NCBI GenBank assembly: GCA_029975525.1
Contig: JARKOX010000166.1
Coordinates: forward strand, 1-61,064
Direction: 5' to 3'
DNA length: 61,064 nucleotides
From: Prolixibacteraceae bacterium
Lineage (GTDB): Bacteria; Bacteroidota; Bacteroidia; Bacteroidales; Prolixibacteraceae
The notes beneath the pieces are model-generated. The model made no database searches. It saw nothing but the letters and a program-made list of their open reading frames with translations, and had not been told where the DNA came from. A program made the position numbers and the translations under genes. Below, piece by piece: positions 8,230-17,109 of the stretch (its first letter is position 1; each line of letters begins with the position of its first letter).

Positions 8230-10571
8230 CTTACGGTTAACAATGCGATTGTCAGTGCAATAATTCCTGCCAGCGCAAAAATCCACCAGCTCAGGGATGT
8301 TTGGTAGGCGAAGTTTTCGAGCCAACGGTGCAAAACAAACCAGGCCATCGGAGTGGCTATCGCAAAAGAGATAATGACCCATTTCAGGAACTCCCGGTTG
8401 AGCATTTCCAATATTTTTGAAACCGTTGCCCCATTTACCTTACGGATACCGATCTCTTTTATTCGCTGGTTGACAGAGTAAACAGACATTCCCAAAATTC
8501 CCAGGAGACTGATGCCGATAGCCATCAGACAAAAAAGCAAAGCCATGTTTTTCAGTCGAATTTCCTGTTGGTATTTTTCAGTAAGCAGGTCATCGAAAAA
8601 ACTGTAGGAAAACCCCCGCTGGTTACGGTACTGGCGATATACGTCCCGGATGTATTTTATGGTCTCTTCCCGGTTTTGCGCCGCGATTTTTACGTTCAGG
8701 GTCATAATGTTCTGAGGATCGTTGAGCAGCATAACCGGCCCGATCGGGTGGTGCAGCGGACGAAAATGAAAATCTTTAACTACGCCGACAATGACATTGT
8801 TCCCGATACGTTGCCCGATGGGATCGGCAAATCCGAGCATTTTTTCGGCTGTTTGGTTGATGACAACCGGAATCGACACCGTATATTGCTTACCCTCCTG
8901 CCTGCTTTTTTTCGATTTTTCCCACTCTTTCCAAAAAGCGCTGTAATCCATTTGCAGGAACTGGCCCTTCACCATTTCGAGTTGGTAGGTTTCGGCAAAA
9001 TCTTCGTCTACCCAAAACAGGGAGATATTTAAACTGTCGGAAACGCCCTGGTGGTTTAACGATAGTGTGGTTTCCCAACCAAAATCGACCGGGGCGTAGC
9101 AGCTGGCTGAAACGCTTAATACCTGCGGGTTTTTCTTCAGCTCATTTTTAAATTCGGAATTGTTGTACCACAAGCCGGTTGGGACCACGACAATGTTTTG
9201 GTGATTCAATCCGAGATCTTTATTCCGGATGTAGTTGAGTTGTTTGAGAAACACGAGCGTGGTTACAATGAAAAAGATGGCGATGCTGAACTGTACCGAA
9301 ACCAATATCCGGATAAGTCCGGTTCGCGATCCGGTGAGGGTTCCGCCTTTAAAAATCCTTATCGGACTTAAGGAGGCCAGAAAAAGCGACGGGTAAATGC
9401 CGGCAGAAGCACCGGTTGCAAGCGTAATGATCAGCAGGTTGAAGATGAGCCTGGAAGACAAGTTGAGATGAAGTTCCTGTCCGGTAAGCTCATTAAACCA
9501 GGGGAGGAGCAGAACAATAAAAACCAGCGCAGCCACCGTTGCCAGCAGCGTTTGAAAAACCGACTCGCCCATAAATTGTCCGATGATATGACTTTTTCCG
9601 GCCCCGTTTACCTTTTTAATCCCGATTTCGGTTGAACGTTCCGAAGCCCGCGCCACCGAAAGTACCGAGAAGTTGAGCGACGCCATCAGGATAACCAGGA
9701 GAGCTAAACCGGAGAATATCCAGACGTATTTGTAGTGGCCAATATTTTTGTCGTAAATACTTGTTTGATAGTCAGAGTGAAGGTGGATATCGGCCAGCGG
9801 CTGAAACAGAAGTTTATCGGTTTTGTTGGAATAACGGCTGATGTGGTTGGTTACCTGTGATAAAAAAGTTTGATCGATTTGAGCATTTTCGCGCAGTTTG
9901 ATGTAAACATGAACGTGACTTTTATCTCCCCAGTGGTTAGAATAACCCGCAACTTCGCGGTTGACTTCGGTGAGGATATAACCAAAATCGATGTGTGATT
10001 GTAACGGAATCCGAACAACACCGGTTACTGTATAAACTTCCTTGGTGTACTTATCGATGATAATTGTTTTACCGAGGGCCGGTTCGTTTCCGAAAATTTT
10101 CCGGGCCACTTTTTCGGTAAGGATAATTCCTGATGGATTTTGAATAGCATCAAAAGCCTCACCTTCAATAAAAGTGAATCCGTTAAAAATGGAAAAAAAG
10201 TCATTATTGACCCACACCGGGAGGGCCTCAATTTTTTCACCGCCTTCTTCTTTTTGTAAAGGTGAATCTTCAGAGCCGTAACTGAGGTATGTTGCATATT
10301 CAATTTGGGGATAGTCTCTTTTTAAAGTTGCTGGAACAGGACGGTAACAACCTGCAGATTTTAAAATTTCGTTCCCCTGTTTCGACAAGGTCAGTACCCG
10401 GTAAATCTGCTGGTAATCCATGTGAAACTTATCGAAGTTCAGTTCATTGAAAACCCAAAGGTAGATAAGCAAACCGGCAGCAATACCGAACGTAAAACCC
10501 ACAAACGTGATGAGCGAAAACAGCGGCTTTGCCACCATTCGTCGGATAAAGTATTTTAATTGATATTTCAT
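8172..10571 (-). CDS. FtsX/MacB-type ABC transporter permease 2
   Basis: Inner-membrane permease of 799 residues, the double-FtsX layout common in Bacteroidota. A first transmembrane helix at about 20-40 is followed by a periplasmic MacB-like domain, a helix cluster (about 280-400), a second helix and periplasmic domain, and a final three-helix FtsX domain ending SWQSWRAATRNPVEAL. The coupling sequence EIGIKKVNGA or EIGIRKVNGA occurs in both halves. It lacks an ATPase of its own and presumably uses the one at 16300-16998. It is the last gene of the exporter operon, 7 bp after a lipoprotein gene, and is a diverged paralogue of the permease at 13882. Confidence 0.85.
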   Translation of the reverse strand: MKYQLKYFIRRMVAKPLFSLITFVGFTFGIAAGLLIYLWVFNELNFDKFHMDYQQIYRVLTLSKQGNEILKSAGCYRPVPATLKRDYPQIEYATYLSYGSEDSPLQKEEGGEKIEALPVWVNNDFFSIFNGFTFIEGEAFDAIQNPSGIILTEKVARKIFGNEPALGKTIIIDKYTKEVYTVTGVVRIPLQSHIDFGYILTEVNREVAGYSNHWGDKSHVHVYIKLRENAQIDQTFLSQVTNHISRYSNKTDKLLFQPLADIHLHSDYQTSIYDKNIGHYKYVWIFSGLALLVILMASLNFSVLSVARASERSTEIGIKKVNGAGKSHIIGQFMGESVFQTLLATVAALVFIVLLLPWFNELTGQELHLNLSSRLIFNLLIITLATGASAGIYPSLFLASLSPIRIFKGGTLTGSRTGLIRILVSVQFSIAIFFIVTTLVFLKQLNYIRNKDLGLNHQNIVVVPTGLWYNNSEFKNELKKNPQVLSVSASCYAPVDFGWETTLSLNHQGVSDSLNISLFWVDEDFAETYQLEMVKGQFLQMDYSAFWKEWEKSKKSRQEGKQYTVSIPVVINQTAEKMLGFADPIGQRIGNNVIVGVVKDFHFRPLHHPIGPVMLLNDPQNIMTLNVKIAAQNREETIKYIRDVYRQYRNQRGFSYSFFDDLLTEKYQQEIRLKNMALLFCLMAIGISLLGILGMSVYSVNQRIKEIGIRKVNGATVSKILEMLNREFLKWVIISFAIATPMAWFVLHRWLENFAYQTSLSWWIFALAGIIALTIALLTVSWQSWRAATRNPVEALKYE

Positions 10572-10578
10572 GATAGCT

Positions 10579-12111
10579 CTATTTTACAAGCATTACGATT
10601 CGTTCGTTGGTGTCTTTTTTCAGTGTTTGGGCGAATTTTTTTAACGCTACAGACTTTACATTGTCTGAATTAAGCTCATTCGTTTCCATATAATCTTTTA
10701 GTTTTTCCGGAAATACCAGCATTCCCATTTCTCCTCGTGGAGTTACATATTCAGGCCAGAATGGTAACCCGTTGTCAATGTCATTCTGAAAATTGATGGT
10801 TGGTTTGGATATTGGTACAGGCGGAGTAAATTCCGCCGATAAACCGGAGGACGTTGTTGTAATATCTGCTAAAGGCAATTGCGTAAGCGAATGAGTTGTT
10901 TTGTTGTAAATGGCTTTATGACTTTCACTTTTTCCGCTTTCTCCATGACGGTAAAACTCCAAGAAAAGGTACTTGTCATTTTCCTGGATATTTGTTATCA
11001 GAAATTTGTTTTTCAGTTTTTTACTGGTTTGATACCATTCTTCATCGGTAATTTTTTGCGAACCAAAATTGAACACATAAACAGGTATTAGCCTGTTGGG
11101 GGGGACAAGCCTGAAAATGGTGTCGTTAAAACTTTTCATAAACGAAAAGGCACCTTTGTATTCCCAACTGATAATTGAATTGATGCTACGGATAAGGCTG
11201 CTCGTTATGGGATGTTCCAGTTTGTCGAATTGGGTGAACTTGCACAGAGTGTCACCGTTCAGGCTAAAAGTGGCCATCATAAGACCATTTGCAGATGCTG
11301 TCAGATGGGAATTTACGCCAGCATAAAAAGTGGAGGAAATTCCCAAAATTTGCGTGGAAGCCAAACCCGGAGTGCCGCTGTAATAACCTTCTTTACCGGT
11401 GGCTGAAGGCTCGCCTCTGAAAAATGACCCGTCATTTTTACTTTCTGTTGTTTCAGGCAACTGAAGTTGTTTTTCAGGTTTTAATTCATAGTGAAGTAAA
11501 CTTACCTTTTCGTTGGGATAATCAGTTGCCTTGTAAAATATTCGGTTCCCGGCCACGCTGACATGGTTTCCCCAAACGCCTTTGTAACTTTCCTTGTCGA
11601 AATAACCAAACAATATTTGTTTGTTAAGTATGCGGTTGGTGACATTACTCTGTGCAATGGGTTCGATATATTCTCCGTCAATGGAAAATGAATGTACCCC
11701 AAAGTTATTGTAGAGGATTATATTTGTTGTGGTGAACGCTACGTTACCTCCCATGTGCGGGGCAAAATAGAGCGAATCATCCGGAATGCTTAGCTTAATA
11801 TATTGGATATCTTTTCCAATCTCACTTAGATTAAATTTTTTCACCGGAATTTTTTTTGTGAAATCGATGATAACCGGCGGATTATTTGAATCAACACTTC
11901 TGTCTTCCTTCCACCGAAAACCTTTTGGCAATTTCGCCAGCGAATCGGCCCATTGTTTTTCGCGTTGTTCCCTTAGTGAAGCTTCGTGTTCAAGTTGTTC
12001 TTCTTCGGTGAGGATTTGTTTCGCGAGCGATTTTTCATCGGTTTTCAGGCGGTTGCTGTTGCATGCCGCCAAAACCAAAATTGCAGCTAATATTAGAACA
12101 GATTTTTTCAT
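10579..12111 (-). CDS. beta-propeller lipoprotein A
   Basis: Lipoprotein of 510 residues whose signal peptide ends in the lipobox LAAC (C17). After the lipidated cysteine comes a charged helical stretch (NRLKTDEK, QILTEEEQL, ADSLAKLPKGFR) of about 50 residues. The body then resembles the Bacteroidota six-bladed beta-propeller family: VIIDFTKK near residue 80, SFNDTIFRLVPPNRLIP near 320, NDIDNGLPFWPEY near 445. I cannot assign a substrate or enzymatic activity; such propellers usually bind ligands or proteins outside the inner membrane. The ATG overlaps the stop codon of its paralogue (12108-12111), suggesting coupled translation. Base composition is visibly more AT-rich than the tolC-like and adaptor genes of the same operon. 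Confidence 0.75.
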   Translation of the reverse strand: MKKSVLILAAILVLAACNSNRLKTDEKSLAKQILTEEEQLEHEASLREQREKQWADSLAKLPKGFRWKEDRSVDSNNPPVIIDFTKKIPVKKFNLSEIGKDIQYIKLSIPDDSLYFAPHMGGNVAFTTTNIILYNNFGVHSFSIDGEYIEPIAQSNVTNRILNKQILFGYFDKESYKGVWGNHVSVAGNRIFYKATDYPNEKVSLLHYELKPEKQLQLPETTESKNDGSFFRGEPSATGKEGYYSGTPGLASTQILGISSTFYAGVNSHLTASANGLMMATFSLNGDTLCKFTQFDKLEHPITSSLIRSINSIISWEYKGAFSFMKSFNDTIFRLVPPNRLIPVYVFNFGSQKITDEEWYQTSKKLKNKFLITNIQENDKYLFLEFYRHGESGKSESHKAIYNKTTHSLTQLPLADITTTSSGLSAEFTPPVPISKPTINFQNDIDNGLPFWPEYVTPRGEMGMLVFPEKLKDYMETNELNSDNVKSVALKKFAQTLKKDTNERIVMLVK

Positions 12112-13619
12112 TTTCGTTGTTTCATTATTATTACAATGGTTTCGTGATTATCAGCTTTTTGCGCAAGGTCCAGAAAAACTGCTTTTTTCTTATCGGGTGC
12201 GGAAGAATTCAGAAAATCGTCAGTTTTTATATGTTCCTTTAAATCAATTCCTTTAACCGACATCAGAAATTCCCCGTGTTCGGAGACGGGAAAGTACGGC
12301 CAGAAAGAAAGTCCGCCATCAATATCATTTTCTAAACTGAATTTCCAATTATTAGGGTCATATTGGATATGTTTCAGTGTCTTGTTTTTTCTGTCATAAA
12401 TTGCATGATAAAATTTCACTTTCTTATTCCTTCTGGCATTCGGGCTATTGTACCCTTTAGTATAGTGTATTAAAACATAACTATCGCTGATGCTTAAGGA
12501 CTTTAAAATGAATTTATCATCCAAATTATATTTGGGATCCATGGCATCCTGAATTCTGTCAATTTTATATTCACCAAGGTTTAAAGTGAATTCTGGAATT
12601 AACCTGTTTGGCGGAACAACCCGGAAAATTGTATCGGAATGTGCTTCCCTGAAAAAGTAATTTCCTTTGTACTGAAAGGAAGAACCAAAGTCGGGGCTTC
12701 TTGATACGGTGGATGTATAATTTTCAATTTTCTGATTTCCGGGAAAGGAACAAAGTGTATCTCCATTTGCCGAATAAATGGTTAGCATATCTTCATTTCT
12801 TTTGGGATGCCCTTTTTTTGTGAACAGGTTGCTCCCGAGAGGAACCACGTTATACGAGTTCTTACCAGTGTAAGCAACTGGAGTCCCAATTCCCTTGTAT
12901 TTACTTTTATTCTCGATGTTTTCAGGCAACGACAGAGGCAGTTTGTTACAGTCAACCTTCATCAGGTTCGAAATGCCACTTTCTTCATCTTCATAATTGT
13001 AATACAGATTGTTGCCAATCAGGTAGGGGGTGTTGTTGGCTCCTTTAATTGTTGAATTACTTCCTCCTTTTATGTAATTCTTCCCTAATTCAAAATTGTG
13101 TAACTCATTGCTGCATATTGTTTTTAGCAACTTGCCTTCAGACGAATAAAGCAATATTCCAAGATAATTATAGGCAACAACAAAATCTTTGTTTTTAATA
13201 ACCATCAGCGGAAGTTCCTGTTTATAATCTACATCCGACTTAAAAGTCACCTTTCCTGTAAATGCCGAATCTTCAGGTCTTTGTAATCTGATGTATTTAA
13301 TTTCGCTTACTAAGTCCGACAAGGCAAATTTCCCGTACTGATTTAAGTTTCCTGCAATATCAATGATTTCCGGTGAATTTTGGGGGTCGATTTTCCTGTC
13401 CCCTGTAAACCGAAATCCTTTCGGCAATTTGGCAATCGAATCGGCAAGTAGCTTTTCGCGTTCAGCACGTTTCGCATCCTGTTGTGCCAACTGTTCTTCT
13501 TCTGTTAGGATTTGGTTCGCTAACTTTTTTTCGTCGGTTTTCAGGCGGTTGCCACCACAGGATGGGAGTAGGTTCACTATCAGTAATAGTGTCAAAATAT
13601 AATAACCATAGTTTTTCAT
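12108..13619 (-). CDS. beta-propeller lipoprotein B
   Basis: Paralogue of the next gene, 503 residues, lipobox LPSC (C21). The 50 residues after the cysteine are strongly conserved between the two (NRLKTDEK, QILTEEEQL, AKLPKGFR), while the propeller bodies have drifted apart; shared landmarks are SDTIFRVVPPNRLIP and NDIDGGLSFWP. That pattern suggests the N-terminal tether contacts a common partner while the propellers bind different things; this is inference. It is the first gene after permease 1, separated by 262 bp that include repeat copy 2, and no clear promoter is visible in that gap. AT-rich like its neighbours. Confidence 0.75.
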   Translation of the reverse strand: MKNYGYYILTLLLIVNLLPSCGGNRLKTDEKKLANQILTEEEQLAQQDAKRAEREKLLADSIAKLPKGFRFTGDRKIDPQNSPEIIDIAGNLNQYGKFALSDLVSEIKYIRLQRPEDSAFTGKVTFKSDVDYKQELPLMVIKNKDFVVAYNYLGILLYSSEGKLLKTICSNELHNFELGKNYIKGGSNSTIKGANNTPYLIGNNLYYNYEDEESGISNLMKVDCNKLPLSLPENIENKSKYKGIGTPVAYTGKNSYNVVPLGSNLFTKKGHPKRNEDMLTIYSANGDTLCSFPGNQKIENYTSTVSRSPDFGSSFQYKGNYFFREAHSDTIFRVVPPNRLIPEFTLNLGEYKIDRIQDAMDPKYNLDDKFILKSLSISDSYVLIHYTKGYNSPNARRNKKVKFYHAIYDRKNKTLKHIQYDPNNWKFSLENDIDGGLSFWPYFPVSEHGEFLMSVKGIDLKEHIKTDDFLNSSAPDKKKAVFLDLAQKADNHETIVIIMKQRK

Positions 13620-13720
13620 AGCATATTCTTCAAAAATTGATTGCTCTGCTGGTTATGACTTACCGTTAATAATTTTGTTGTCGGAGAAAAAGAAGATTCC
13701 TTCATTTTTCTACTTTATTA

Positions 13721-13939
13721 TTCATCAGGCAGCTTCTTCATTGGTTTCCCGTGGCTGCTTCCCAAAGCCCCTCTAAATCTCCCCAAAAGGGAGACTTTTG
13801 AGATGGTGTATATTTCTTTTCTCATGCACTTTTTTAAGCCCCTTCAGGGAGCTGTCTGCCTGCAGCAGGCAGGGGTAAAAATTATTCATACCGCAGCGCC
13901 TCCACGGGGTTGCGGGTTGCCGCGCGCCAGCTTTGCCAA
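13721..13939. repeat. direct repeat copy 2, downstream of permease 1
   Basis: Second copy of the element at 8011-8229. The central palindrome is CTGCCTGC-A-GCAGGCAG at 13856-13872, with the outermost pair of copy 1 lost. The CTCCC-GGGAG stem is kept, with a change only in its loop. Here the element lies inside the operon, between permease 1 and the lipoprotein genes, where a hairpin could lower downstream expression. Confidence 0.85.
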
Positions 13940-16218
13940 CTAACCGTTAGTAGCGCAATTCCCAATGCCAGCAAACCCGCCAGTGCAAAAATCCACCAGC
14001 TCAATTCGGTTTTGTAAGCAAAGTTTTCGAGCCATTTGTGCATTGTGTAGTAGGCAATTGGCGTGGCTATTACAAATGCTGTGGCTACCCATTTCACAAT
14101 ATCCTGATTCAATATACCAACTACCTCCATTGTTCTTGCCCCGTTTACCTTACGGATGCCGATTTCTTTAATTCTCCGCTCGACAGTGTACCAAGTCATT
14201 CCAAATAAGCCAAACGAGTTAAGCAGAATACTGATCAAAGTGAAAAATGAAATAATTCGAGATGATTGTGTATAGCTTTTATGAAGTTTGTTAAACTCAT
14301 CACGTATAAATATATAACTGAAAACATTGTCCGGGAAATGCTGGTCCCACCTGGTTTTTATTTCAGCTATAGCTGGAGCAAGCCCTTTTTCAGCAAGTTG
14401 TAAATGTAGAACCGGAAAGCCTGTTGCTTTTTCGAAATCGAATGGGAGAATAATGGTCGGCTTAACTTCCGTGATAAAAGATTCGGTATAAAAGTCTGCA
14501 ATTACACCTTTTATGGTAAGCTTCTTATTGAAAACAGGCAAGGTTTGACCAATTGGATCACCATTGATAAACTTCTTTACAAATGATTCATTTACAATCA
14601 CCTGCTTGTTGCTTGATTTTTCATCACTGCTAAAACCAATGCCATTCACCAATTTAAAATTGTGTGTCTTTAGAAAATCACTATCGAAATGATAATAAAG
14701 AACAGGAATCAATTCTTTATCCTCATGAATCCAGGTATTTAGAAAATTTGAACTTGAAATACACGCAGAACTAACGTAGTTCATTCGGATGACTTCTTCT
14801 TTAAAAGTTTTCAGCTTTTGAGGAGGTATATTATATCCATTTACTTCAATGATATTTCTATTAATATCAGCAGTTTGCGAAATAAAATTTAGCTGTTTGC
14901 TATAAAACATTGCTCCTGTGATCAGGACTATGGAAATTATAAATTGTAGAGTAACAATTCCGTTTGCCATCTTTGCCTTAAACCGGGGAATTCCAATTTG
15001 ATGTAATTGAGTTAACGGACTTTTGTCAATTCGAAACAACAAATACAACGAAGGAATGAAGGTTAATAAGATTATAAGTAAAAAATAGCCTGCTAAAACT
15101 GTTCTGTCAAAAGCAAAATATGAAGATAGATGTGCATCGAACAGTGAATTAAAAACAGGAATAAACAAAATGGCAAGAATAAACGAAAATACAAAAGCGA
15201 CTATAACTGCCAGAAATGTTTCACTTATCAGTTGAATTTGTAGATGTTTTCTATCTGCTCCAAGAACTTTTTGGATTCCGTTATTTTTTTCGTTTTTGAA
15301 TATTCTTACCAAGTACATGTTTATGTAGTTGAAGGCAGAAATGATCAATATTGCAATTGCGGCAGAAATACCAATGAAAAGAAGGAGTTTGTCGCGATGC
15401 ATTAGAAATTCCCAATTTGTTTGAGTTTCTGTTGTATCAAAATATACATCTTCAAGAGGCTGCAGGTAGTACTCACAGGTTTTGGACATTCTGGGAAGAG
15501 TTGCTCCATCTGCTTTCATTTTGGCAAGTACAGAAGTTGCTGATTCTTCTTTATCAAGCTTGATAAATGTTACTCCACCAAAATAGGTATTCTGATCGAT
15601 AGCAAGAAGAACATTGAATTTCAGAAAAGAAGATGCTTTTGAATCGTCTATTAAAGAAGTAATTTTGAATAAGTTTTTACCATTTTCGTTATTCAGAGTG
15701 AATATTTTTCCAATAACCTCACTGTCTCCAAAGATTAATTTTGCGGTACTTGCTGTCAAAGCCGCTTCTCCCGGTGTAGAAAGTGTTCTTTTTAGGTTGC
15801 CGGTTTTTACCGGAATCAAGAATAATTCTCCAATATTATTATCAGTGTGTAATGCCAAGATTTTATCTGACTTAAATTCTTCTGTTTCGAAAACGGTGTT
15901 GGGTTGTTGACTCTGAAAACGGCAGTAAGTCTCGACTTCAGGATATCTTTCTTTCATTAGGCTAGGAAGTTTAGGTAAAATGAATGACGTTTTTTCTTTG
16001 CCTAGTTTATCCATCGGATTATCACTTTTGAGCAAGAAAATTCGATTTTTATCGGGGCTTCCTTTTGAGATTTGCCATTCACTTGCAGTAAAAGCGATTA
16101 ACAAGTTTACACAGGTAAGTCCGATAACCAAACTCAAAATTGAAACTACCGTGAAAATTTTATTTCGTTGCCAGTTTCTAAAAATCAATATTAAAAAAGG
16201 CCATGGTTTCATCTTCAA
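13882..16218 (-). CDS. FtsX/MacB-type ABC transporter permease 1
   Basis: Inner-membrane permease of 778 residues with the same double-FtsX plan as permease 2: one helix at about 17-40, a periplasmic domain, helices at about 270-400, a second periplasmic domain, and a C-terminal three-helix FtsX block ending SWQSWRAATRNPVEALRYE. The coupling motif is degenerate in the first half (NGIQKVLGA) and normal in the second (EIGIRKVNGA). The last 40 residues are nearly identical to permease 2 while the rest is diverged. It lies 81 bp downstream of the ATPase gene, its likely partner. The coding sequence is AT-rich. Confidence 0.85.
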   Translation of the reverse strand: MKMKPWPFLILIFRNWQRNKIFTVVSILSLVIGLTCVNLLIAFTASEWQISKGSPDKNRIFLLKSDNPMDKLGKEKTSFILPKLPSLMKERYPEVETYCRFQSQQPNTVFETEEFKSDKILALHTDNNIGELFLIPVKTGNLKRTLSTPGEAALTASTAKLIFGDSEVIGKIFTLNNENGKNLFKITSLIDDSKASSFLKFNVLLAIDQNTYFGGVTFIKLDKEESATSVLAKMKADGATLPRMSKTCEYYLQPLEDVYFDTTETQTNWEFLMHRDKLLLFIGISAAIAILIISAFNYINMYLVRIFKNEKNNGIQKVLGADRKHLQIQLISETFLAVIVAFVFSFILAILFIPVFNSLFDAHLSSYFAFDRTVLAGYFLLIILLTFIPSLYLLFRIDKSPLTQLHQIGIPRFKAKMANGIVTLQFIISIVLITGAMFYSKQLNFISQTADINRNIIEVNGYNIPPQKLKTFKEEVIRMNYVSSACISSSNFLNTWIHEDKELIPVLYYHFDSDFLKTHNFKLVNGIGFSSDEKSSNKQVIVNESFVKKFINGDPIGQTLPVFNKKLTIKGVIADFYTESFITEVKPTIILPFDFEKATGFPVLHLQLAEKGLAPAIAEIKTRWDQHFPDNVFSYIFIRDEFNKLHKSYTQSSRIISFFTLISILLNSFGLFGMTWYTVERRIKEIGIRKVNGARTMEVVGILNQDIVKWVATAFVIATPIAYYTMHKWLENFAYKTELSWWIFALAGLLALGIALLTVSWQSWRAATRNPVEALRYE

Positions 16219-16299
16219 TTGTTTAGTTAGGTTGTTAATTTATGCATACAGTCATCTCCCTCCTTTTTGTGAATGTTCGGGAAGGTTAGCAGTGGCTTC

Positions 16300-16998
16300 T
16301 TACACCAGCACTTCCCCCATCTGCTTCTTTACTTCTTCGGTAATGATCATGCCGTCGAACAGGTTGATGATGCGATGAGAAAATCCGGCGTCGTGCAGCG
16401 AGTGGGTTACCATGACAATGGTGGTTCCTTCGCGGTTCAATTCGGTGAGCAGGTTCATCACCTCCAGTCCGTTTTTCGAGTCGAGGTTACCGGTTGGCTC
16501 GTCGGCAAGGATCAGCTTGGGATTGGCTACCACGGCGCGTGCGATGGCCACGCGCTGCTGCTGCCCGCCCGACAGTTGTTGCGGAAAATGTTTTCTGCGG
16601 TGGCTGATCTGCATCCGCTCCAGCACCTTCTCAACCATCTCTTTGCGTTCTTTGGCGCTTAATTTCAGGTAGATGAGCGGAAGCTCCACATTTTCATAGA
16701 CATTCAGCTCGTCGATGAGGTTAAAGCTCTGAAACACAAATCCGATGTTGCCTTTCCGGAGCAAAGTGCGGTTGCGTTCCCTGAAACCTCCAACTTCCAT
16801 CCCGTCGAAATAGTATTCGCCGCCGGTTGGGTTGTCAAGTAATCCGATGATGTTGAGCAGTGTTGATTTGCCACAGCCCGAAGGGCCCATCACCGCTACA
16901 AATTCGCCCTTCTGGACATGGAGGGTTACATTATTCAACGCACTGGTTTCAATCTCTTCCGTGCGGAATACTTTGGTTAAGTTGACTGTTTTGATCAT
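16300..16998 (-). CDS. LolD/MacB-type ABC transporter ATP-binding protein
   Basis: Cytoplasmic ATPase of 232 residues that powers the neighbouring permeases. Walker [10 protein letters not shown] (about 39-47), Q-loop in [10 protein letters not shown], signature [14 protein letters not shown], Walker [14 protein letters not shown] and H-loop VTHS are all present, so it should be active. Members of this group drive lipoprotein sorting (LolCDE) or mechanotransmission export (MacAB-TolC); the adaptor and TolC-type neighbours favour the second. One ATPase serves two permease genes here, which is a point to note. It follows the adaptor gene after 111 bp containing an inverted repeat. Confidence 0.92.
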   Translation of the reverse strand: MIKTVNLTKVFRTEEIETSALNNVTLHVQKGEFVAVMGPSGCGKSTLLNIIGLLDNPTGGEYYFDGMEVGGFRERNRTLLRKGNIGFVFQSFNLIDELNVYENVELPLIYLKLSAKERKEMVEKVLERMQISHRRKHFPQQLSGGQQQRVAIARAVVANPKLILADEPTGNLDSKNGLEVMNLLTELNREGTTIVMVTHSLHDAGFSHRIINLFDGMIITEEVKKQMGEVLV

Positions 16999-17030
16999 GT
17001 TATTGAATTTTTATTTCTTTAAAATACTTT

Positions 17031-17095
17031 ACCACACAGACACATAGTTTACATAGAAGAATTAAAACTTTTGTGTACTATGTGCCTATTGTGGT
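17031..17095. repeat. inverted repeat between adaptor and ATPase genes
   Basis: Left arm ACCACACAGACACATAG (17031-17047) and right arm CTATGTGCCTATTGTGGT (17078-17095) are imperfect inverted copies, with CACATAG/CTATGTG perfect; the 30-bp centre is also partly self-complementary. The element looks like the short palindromic intergenic repeats seen in many Bacteroidota. Within the operon it would form a long hairpin in the mRNA. Confidence 0.65.
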
Positions 17096-17109
17096 CATCT
17101 TTTAATTAA

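Noticed and set aside
12108-13619. Propeller lipoproteins as enzymes (for example lactonases or glycan lyases)
   Set aside because: No catalytic or metal-binding motif could be identified; only the fold family is supported.
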